Of a stretch of DNA of 11,243 nucleotides, positions 7,451-11,243 are shown in pieces. The notes beneath the pieces are model-generated. The model worked only from the letters and a program-made list of their open reading frames with translations. It searched no databases and was not told the origin of the DNA. Numbering within the stretch: the first letter of the stretch is position 1; each line of letters opens with the position of its first letter. Made by a program: the position numbers and the translations under genes. Source of the stretch: an uncultured Bacilli bacterium (GTDB taxonomy: Bacteria > Bacillota_I > Bacilli_A > RF39 > UBA660); NCBI GenBank assembly GCA_910586425.1, contig CAJUHL010000050.1, positions 1-11,243 on the forward strand. The letters are read 5' to 3'.

Positions 7451-7479
7451 ATCATACAAATAATTTGTCTGTCTTTCCA
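7451..7479 (-). promoter_or_regulatory. Candidate SigA promoter of the RiPP operon
   Basis: On the minus strand TGGAAA (4 of 6 to TTGACA) and TATGAT (5 of 6 to TATAAT) are separated by exactly 17 bases. The expected start of transcription near 7444 would leave an untranslated leader of about 42 bases before the precursor ATG at 7402. It is the best match found upstream of the operon. Confidence 0.5.
7456..7468. promoter_or_regulatory. Palindrome inside the RiPP promoter, possible operator
   Basis: ACAAAT-A-ATTTGT, perfect 6-bp arms around one base. It fills part of the spacer between -35 and -10 and overlaps the -10 by one base, a position where a bound dimeric repressor would block RNA polymerase. 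The GntR-type protein at 103-321 is a candidate binder; there is no direct evidence. Confidence 0.35.
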
Positions 7480-7632
7480 TATTTTATGTATAATTTGCTT
7501 GTTTTTTTATCTAGTTGGACAAAGTATACTAAAATAAGTAATTTCATAAATATTCCATATCGCCTAGCGAACAAAAAACAATTACCGTTATCAATTAATT
7601 TCTTATGTACCACCATCAAGTCAATCAATAGA

Positions 7633-7650
7633 TATTTAGGCTCCTAAATA
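7633..7650. repeat. Perfect palindrome TATTTAGG-CT-CCTAAATA
   Basis: Eight-base perfect arms around a 2-base centre, in the non-coding stretch upstream of the RiPP promoter. The spacer is too short for an RNA hairpin loop without melting inner pairs, so a protein-binding site is more likely than a terminator. No second copy was noticed. Confidence 0.4.
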
Positions 7651-7966
7651 CTTGTTTTCATACTGCCGAAACCCTTTTGATTATCGCGAAAGACTTTGAA
7701 TCGCCAAACCAAACTTTGAGAACCACTATTGCAGAGAATAAAAGCCTGTACAGGTTGATGATTTTGTTTAATTAGATTACTTACCAAAACAATACTTGCA
7801 AAGTGGCTATGTGCTATCGTAACCATGTTACCACTAGCTCTTCCACTCTGTAATAATTACATTATCTCTTTAGGTAATATTTATTTCCGCTTCTATATTT
7901 AGAGTCTCCTCCATTTGAGGCAAAAATTATCAATGTACAAATAGCTCTATACGTTAAATATCAAAT

Positions 7967-8001
7967 CAGGGAAAAAAACGAAGTATTGCTTTTTCTCCCT
8001 G
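7967..8001 (-). terminator. Terminator-like hairpin, probably of the two-gene operon now beyond the IS
   Basis: CAGGGA-plus-A-run and its complement form a stem with one bulge around a loop of about 12 bases. On the minus strand a run of seven T lies in the descending arm. If the IS is removed, the hairpin lies about 45 bases after the stop codon of the gene ending at 9703, a normal terminator position. The T run is inside the stem rather than after it, which lowers confidence; the structure could work on either strand. Confidence 0.4.
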
Positions 8002-8042
8002 CGGAACACACAACTATTTTCTTAATCTGAAAAAATATATTT

Positions 8043-8047
8043 TTTAT
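8043..8047. repeat. Left target-site duplication of the IS (TTTAT)
   Basis: TTTAT directly abuts the left inverted repeat and is matched by TTTAT at 9702-9706. Short duplications of 4-5 bp are usual for IS1380 elements. Confidence 0.75.
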
Positions 8048-8063
8048 CCTGAATTATTCATGG
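8048..8063 (+). repeat. Left terminal inverted repeat of the IS
   Basis: CCTGAATTATTCATGG; it differs from the right end at one base (A versus G at position 5). The next bases (GAATAAT after ATTATTCATG) make a small extra hairpin at this end only. Confidence 0.85.
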
Positions 8064-8211
8064 AATAATAGCATTAAACGCTGAACCCCGCATAGTCACC
8101 GTATTTTAATTGAATATTGCTTTTCACTTATTTAGTGAATAGAAAAAGACCTCTATCTATGGTAAAATTTAGGTGTCTACTCCAAATCAAAACCAAAGAA
8201 AGGGTCTTTAT

Positions 8212-9537
8212 ATGGATATTTTAAACACTGTAAGCTTAGAAAGCAATAGCCAGATTAAAATTAATTTTGACGGAGGCGATTTATCCTCCGATGCAGGACT
8301 TCTCCTGTTCAAAGAGTTCCTGTTTAAGATTGGAGCGGTCAAGCTCGTTAATCGTATGTTCAAAACCAATGATGCCGCATGGTTCCGCGTCCATAAGGAT
8401 GATACGAATCTGATGCAGGTAATTTACCAGATTATCAGTTCCTACTTTGAGGATGACTGTGCAGACGAACTGACAAACGAACCTGTTATGACAGCTATTT
8501 TAGAGAAGGATGCCTTGGCATCCCAGCCTACCCTGTCACGCTTTTTTAACCGTATGGATGGAGATACGCTCAGCCAGTTAAACCAGATCATCCGTGAACT
8601 CCGTAAAGCCATCTATTCCATAAAGAAACCGGAATTCATGCTTTTTGATCTTGATTCCACACTTCTTGATACCTATGGGAATCAGGAAGGGGAAGGTTTC
8701 AACTGCCATTATCAGGCTCACGGTTATCACCCACTGTTATGCTACGACGGGCTGACCGGCGACCTGCTAAAGGTACAGCTTCGTGACGGCACCATGTATT
8801 GCGGCAAAGAGGCAGATATTTTTATGAAGCCCCTTCTGGATGAATTCCTCTGCGATTTTCCGGATATGCCGCTTTACTTTCGAGGTGACAGCGGTTTTGC
8901 ATCACCAGACCTGTATGAAGTTCTTGAAGATAAAAACTGCAAATATGCGATCCGGCTCAAGGAGAATACAAAACTCCGTGAATTGGCAGAAGAGGAAAAC
9001 CAGGCACTGTACCGTGCAACGAAATTCAACCAGGTGGATTACGCCGTCGAGTATGGGGAATTCCTATACCAGGCCGGTTCATGGAACCATCCACGCAGGG
9101 TGGTCTTTAAAATAGAAAAGCCGTATGGGCAGATGGTCCATCTGTATACCTTTATTGTCACAACGCTGGGAATGGAACCTTATCAGGTAATTCGGTTCTA
9201 TTGCGGAAGAGACAAAATGGAGAACTTCATCAAAGAAGGAAAAAGCAACTTTGATTTTGCCTGTGTAAGCGGTTCCTCAAAGCTGGTAAATGCGAACTGC
9301 CTTCTGGTCCATGCATTAGCTTATAATCTTTTCAATTGGTTCAAGCGATTGGCGCTTGCTGCCAGTATGAGGAAACAGCGTATCGATACCATCTGTTTAA
9401 AGCTGCTGAAAATTGCCGCAAGAGTGGTAAGATCAGCACGATATAAATATTTCAAACTTTGCAGCAGTTGTCCCTACAAGAAAGAATTCTATGAGAAACT
9501 GGAATATATCCGAAACTTGCAGCCACAGTTGGAATAG
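8212..9537 (+). CDS. IS1380-family DDE transposase
   Basis: A 441-residue transposase that moves the surrounding IS by cut-and-paste. Numbered from the ATG at 8212, the RNase H-like catalytic core has Asp148 in F-D-L-D-S-T, Asp226 in F-R-G-D-S-G-F, and Glu337 within the family signature Y330-x2-R333-x3-E337-x6-K344, spaced exactly as expected. I chose ATG 8212 over the in-frame GTG at 8173 because AAAGGG lies seven bases before it and because the GTG lacks a ribosome site. The frame is intact to the stop at 9537 and near the normal family length, so the element should be mobile. It is transcribed against all its neighbours. A small hairpin upstream (arms 8123-8128 and 8134-8139) may limit outside transcription into the gene. 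Confidence 0.93.
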   Translation: MDILNTVSLESNSQIKINFDGGDLSSDAGLLLFKEFLFKIGAVKLVNRMFKTNDAAWFRVHKDDTNLMQVIYQIISSYFEDDCADELTNEPVMTAILEKDALASQPTLSRFFNRMDGDTLSQLNQIIRELRKAIYSIKKPEFMLFDLDSTLLDTYGNQEGEGFNCHYQAHGYHPLLCYDGLTGDLLKVQLRDGTMYCGKEADIFMKPLLDEFLCDFPDMPLYFRGDSGFASPDLYEVLEDKNCKYAIRLKENTKLRELAEEENQALYRATKFNQVDYAVEYGEFLYQAGSWNHPRRVVFKIEKPYGQMVHLYTFIVTTLGMEPYQVIRFYCGRDKMENFIKEGKSNFDFACVSGSSKLVNANCLLVHALAYNLFNWFKRLALAASMRKQRIDTICLKLLKIAARVVRSARYKYFKLCSSCPYKKEFYEKLEYIRNLQPQLE

Positions 9538-9578
9538 CACTCTATAACGAACCTTGGCAACCACGAAAAACATTTAAG

Positions 9579-9625
9579 TCTGTCACAGGGAAAGTCTGCC
9601 CATTTTTAGGCTGTCTTGTGACAGA
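9579..9625 (+). terminator. Hairpin after the transposase gene
   Basis: Nine-base perfect arms (TCTGTCACA and TGTGACAGA) enclose about 29 bases. The structure is inside the IS, 42 bases after the transposase stop. No T run follows, so it may be a Rho-dependent or mRNA-protecting structure rather than an intrinsic terminator. Confidence 0.3.
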
Positions 9626-9685
9626 GTGTGGTGTTGAAAGTGGTTGTAATGGTAACTACAGCGGATTTTATGTGAACTTATACCG

Positions 9686-9701
9686 CCATGAATAATCCAG
9701 G
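9686..9701 (-). repeat. Right terminal inverted repeat of the IS
   Basis: CCATGAATAATCCAGG, the inverse complement of the left end with one mismatch. Confidence 0.85.
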
Positions 9702-9706
9702 TTTAT
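9702..9706. repeat. Right target-site duplication of the IS (TTTAT)
   Basis: Matches 8043-8047. It contains the TAA stop (9703-9705, minus strand) of the neighbouring gene, so duplication of the target kept that stop codon. Confidence 0.75.
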
Positions 9707-10209
9707 TCTTCATCAATTACTTCTTGTTTAAAATCTCTCCTTTTTAAAATTGCCTCTTTTGTCCCTCTCTTAAACGCTTCTTCGCCTTCAAAGCGTACTT
9801 TTCTAGCATATTCATCCAAATATAAACTTTCAAGTAGCCCTATATCTCCAAAGCAAACATTTTCAAATGTATAACGCATTAAATCTAATAGTTCTAAATC
9901 TGTTATTTGATCCTGCATATCATTCTTATATGTATAAAAAACTTCCTGTAATTGGCATATTACCTCAGCATAGTTATTTTGATCAATATATTCCGAATCA
10001 CAAAACTCCATCAGGAGATCTGGTAAAATCCCTCTACCAAATTCAAAACGTTGAGTTTCTTTGAGAATTTCTTGTTTCGATTCTACCAGCATCTCTATTT
10101 CTTCCTTTGTCAAAGCAACTCCAAAAAGAGCTGTTTTTTCATTACATTCTTCAATTTTCTTTATTTCTTCTTTTTGATTACAAATTATCATCTCATATAA
10201 GTTATCCAT
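9703..10209 (-). CDS. Conserved protein of unknown function (resembles DUF6323)
   Basis: A 168-residue soluble, acidic, mostly helical protein with no signal peptide or membrane segment. It shows N-E-K-T-A-L-F-G at 23-30, L-T-K-E-E at 33-37, F-E-F-G-R-G-I-L-P at 55-63, F-C-D-S-E-Y-I at 69-75 and V-C-F-G-D at 118-122. From memory this pattern matches the Lachnospiraceae family DUF6323, usually encoded directly after a DUF6179 gene, as here. No enzymatic motif is evident and no function is known to me. Its start overlaps the previous gene by eight bases (ATGGATAA), so the two are translationally coupled and probably act together. The IS inserted exactly at the stop codon without changing the protein; the C-terminal tail after about 140 (F-K-R-G-T-K-E-A-I-L-K-R-R) is basic and may be variable. 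Confidence 0.75.
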   Translation of the reverse strand: MDNLYEMIICNQKEEIKKIEECNEKTALFGVALTKEEIEMLVESKQEILKETQRFEFGRGILPDLLMEFCDSEYIDQNNYAEVICQLQEVFYTYKNDMQDQITDLELLDLMRYTFENVCFGDIGLLESLYLDEYARKVRFEGEEAFKRGTKEAILKRRDFKQEVIDEE

Positions 10210-10969
10210 CTATTACCCCCCTTTGAATCTGTTTTAATTCAACAATATAATCCTTCAGATCATAATTTAAATATTTCATCATTTCTTGGTTTGCCTGATA
10301 TTTTCTATTAACAAGCATAGAAAAACAACATATAATTTTCTTTTCATTTACGTTTTCAATATTCTCTTCATATATTTCTCCCACCATATATTTCAAAGTA
10401 TGTCTTAAAGGAAGTCTACAAATATTTATCACTTCCTCGTTATAGTTTAAATAGTAGTTTTGATGAATCTCCTGAACAGACGGACAGGAAAAAACTGCTA
10501 AAAACTGTTGTTCAATCTCAATACACTCTAAATATTTTAATATTCTGTCAACTCCTCTATATTTCTCTAAAGAACACAAAATAGGGTAGTCTAAAAATAT
10601 TAGAAAATCTTGAGCATTAAATTTAGGATCATACCACTTGAAAAATGCAGGAATATCTCTTTTAAATGTATTCTCATATATTACATTACCATATGAATTG
10701 AAAAATTTAGATATTCGATTATAAAGTAATCTGGCTTTTTGAACTTTTTCCAATACTCTTTCATACCCTATCCTATATGCTGCTTGAGCCGAAAATTGTA
10801 TTTTTTTATCTATCAACATATCTTTATCATCCAATTCCTCTATACAATAAATGACACTTTCCATAATCTGTTGTGCTTTTTCATACGTAACTGACGTACT
10901 ACCCCTTCCTGTATAGCATCCACATAACTCATAAACCACTGGTATTAGTTCTTCTATTTCGTATTTCAT
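10202..10969 (-). CDS. Conserved protein of unknown function (resembles DUF6179), start doubtful
   Basis: A 255-residue soluble protein. Marks of the family as I remember it are C-Y-T-G-R-G-S-T-S-V at 18-27, E-K-A-Q-Q-I-M-E-S at 30-38, I-P-A-F-F-K-W-Y-D at 106-114 and L-D-Y-P-I-L at 126-131, followed by K-Y-L-E-C-I-E-I-E-Q-Q-F-L at 145-157. It partners with the overlapping downstream gene. I recall that relatives usually carry more sequence before the T-S-V motif, so this copy may be N-terminally shortened. The ATG at 10969 has no ribosome site (only AT-rich sequence), whereas a strong AAGGAG at 11008-11013 feeds an in-frame ATG at 11002 that meets two stop codons after three codons. Translation may depend on reinitiation from that short ORF, or the gene is beginning to decay. 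Confidence 0.7.
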   Translation of the reverse strand: MKYEIEELIPVVYELCGCYTGRGSTSVTYEKAQQIMESVIYCIEELDDKDMLIDKKIQFSAQAAYRIGYERVLEKVQKARLLYNRISKFFNSYGNVIYENTFKRDIPAFFKWYDPKFNAQDFLIFLDYPILCSLEKYRGVDRILKYLECIEIEQQFLAVFSCPSVQEIHQNYYLNYNEEVINICRLPLRHTLKYMVGEIYEENIENVNEKKIICCFSMLVNRKYQANQEMMKYLNYDLKDYIVELKQIQRGVIDG

Positions 10970-10990
10970 AAATATATATGTATGATGTTA

Positions 10991-11013
10991 TTAAATCAAC
11001 ATACTCTCTCCTT
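10991..11013 (-). promoter_or_regulatory. Strong ribosome site with a three-codon ORF ahead of the DUF6179-like gene
   Basis: AAGGAG (11008-11013), five bases, then ATG-TTG-ATT-TAA (11002 to 10991) and a second TAA. The ATG is in frame with, and 33 bases upstream of, the ATG at 10969. It is either a minimal leader ORF that delivers ribosomes to the real start, or the old start of a longer gene cut off by mutation. Confidence 0.4.
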
Positions 11014-11067
11014 CTAAAATAGTTTCATCTCAAATAATTTTTCCATAAAATAATTGATTTAAAAAGG

Positions 11068-11243
11068 TTATTTTACTATATATAATAGCTTGTCTCTTTC
11101 CTCATACAGTACATAACAATCCTCATTGTTTTCCATTATTTGTTTATCGATAGTTTTTTTATCGATTGAAGTAAATTCGTTTAATTTATTAACTCAAACT
11201 TCCCATAAGGATTTCCAGCGAAAAACCTTATAAATATTATAAA
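11068..11243 (-). pseudogene. 3' remnant of an unidentified gene running off the window
   Basis: From the window edge one frame reads F-F-A-G-N-P-Y-G-K-F-E and then stops. A second frame, reached by a single-base shift near 11190, continues K-L-N-E-F-T-S-I-D-K-K-T and ends E-E-R-D-K-L-L-Y-I-V-K with a stop at 11068-11070. Joined, they look like one protein C-terminus with a small deletion. No family is recognised. The composition is AT-rich, so chance openness cannot be excluded. Confidence 0.3.

Larger units (their letters stand above)
7452..7850 (-). pseudogene. Possible decayed reading frame of unknown function
   Basis: One minus-strand frame stays open from 7850 to 7452 except for a single TAG at 7644-7646: about 130 codons in AT-rich DNA. 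The first part (from ATG 7826) is richer in G+C than its surroundings and reads like protein, for example M-V-T-I-A-H-S-H-F-A-S-I-V-L-V-S-N-L. The second part (from ATG 7616) is 54 codons and ends K-Y-G-K-T-D-K-L-F-V. Neither start has a convincing ribosome site, and I recognise no family. The end overlaps the candidate RiPP promoter. It may be a remnant of an older mobile element or chance. Confidence 0.22.
8048..9701 (+). mobile_element. Complete IS1380-family insertion sequence, 1654 bp
   Basis: Bounded by 16-bp inverted repeats, CCTGAATTATTCATGG at 8048-8063 and CCATGAATAATCCAGG at 9686-9701 (15 of 16 matching), and flanked by TTTAT direct repeats. It holds one transposase gene on the plus strand. 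Its base composition and codon use are visibly richer in G+C than the flanking AT-rich DNA, which fits recent arrival from another replicon. Length and end structure fit the IS1380 family. Confidence 0.9.

Noticed and set aside
7447..7647. Plus-strand 66-codon frame upstream of the precursors
   Set aside because: No ribosome site, it overlaps the promoter candidate, and its composition looks random; the opposite strand is the better, though still weak, candidate.
7867..7920. 14-codon minus-strand ORF and GGAGGAG site near 7911
   Set aside because: The GGAGGAG is itself part of the ORF start and no downstream gene is placed to use it.
8173..8211. GTG at 8173 as transposase start
   Set aside because: No Shine-Dalgarno site before it, while ATG 8212 has AAAGGG at good spacing and starts closer to the conserved family N-terminus.
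8840..9115. 91-codon plus-strand frame inside the transposase gene
   Set aside because: Overlaps the transposase catalytic core in another frame; no independent support.
1..11243. CRISPR array, tRNA or rRNA genes
   Set aside because: No regularly spaced direct repeats, tRNA-like cloverleaf or rRNA sequence was noticed on either strand.

Overview
The window looks like AT-rich chromosomal DNA from a gut-type Firmicute (class Clostridia, probably Lachnospiraceae). The grounds are the low G+C, the purine-rich Shine-Dalgarno sites, the codon use, and a gene pair on the right that resembles two uncharacterised families (DUF6179 and DUF6323, from memory) common in Lachnospiraceae. Nearly every gene is on the minus strand; the exception is the transposase of an inserted IS.

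Left and centre (about 7480 down to 1, minus strand) hold a peptide natural product (RiPP) cluster. In transcription order it has: a candidate promoter with an internal palindrome (7451-7479); a 44-residue Cys-rich precursor peptide (7268-7402); a long intercistronic hairpin (7178-7219); a second, paralogous precursor whose apparent start codon is ATA (6997-7122); a radical SAM/SPASM maturase with an N-terminal leader-recognition-like domain (5582-6934); a cytosolic subtilase fused to a C-terminal domain of unknown function (4062-5582, overlapping the maturase stop by one base); a prolyl-oligopeptidase-type S9 peptidase (2138-4006); and a one-piece ABC exporter with no C39 peptidase domain (442-2040). 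A short GntR-type regulator (103-321), apparently frameshifted in a T5 run, follows behind its own extended -10 promoter. Inferred flow: the maturase acts on the C-x2-C-x2-C-x2-D segment shared by both precursors, the two cytosolic peptidases release or trim the product, and the ABC protein exports it. The architecture resembles clostridial Cys-rich peptide systems with CcpM-type maturases, but that assignment is from memory and was not searched.

The middle right (8048-9701) is a complete IS1380-family insertion sequence: 16-bp terminal inverted repeats with one mismatch, a 5-bp target duplication (TTTAT), and an intact transposase on the plus strand with the Y-x2-R-x3-E-x6-K signature. Its target duplication contains the stop codon of the flanking gene, so that gene was left intact but separated from its probable terminator (7967-8001).

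The right end (9703-10969, minus strand) holds two overlapping genes of unknown function. Upstream of them are a strong ribosome binding site feeding only a three-codon ORF, and what looks like the decayed 3' end of another gene running off the window (11068-11243). The 7403-8047 stretch between the RiPP promoter and the IS has no intact gene; it holds a possible decayed reading frame, a perfect palindrome and the terminator-like hairpin. No tRNA, rRNA or CRISPR array was seen.
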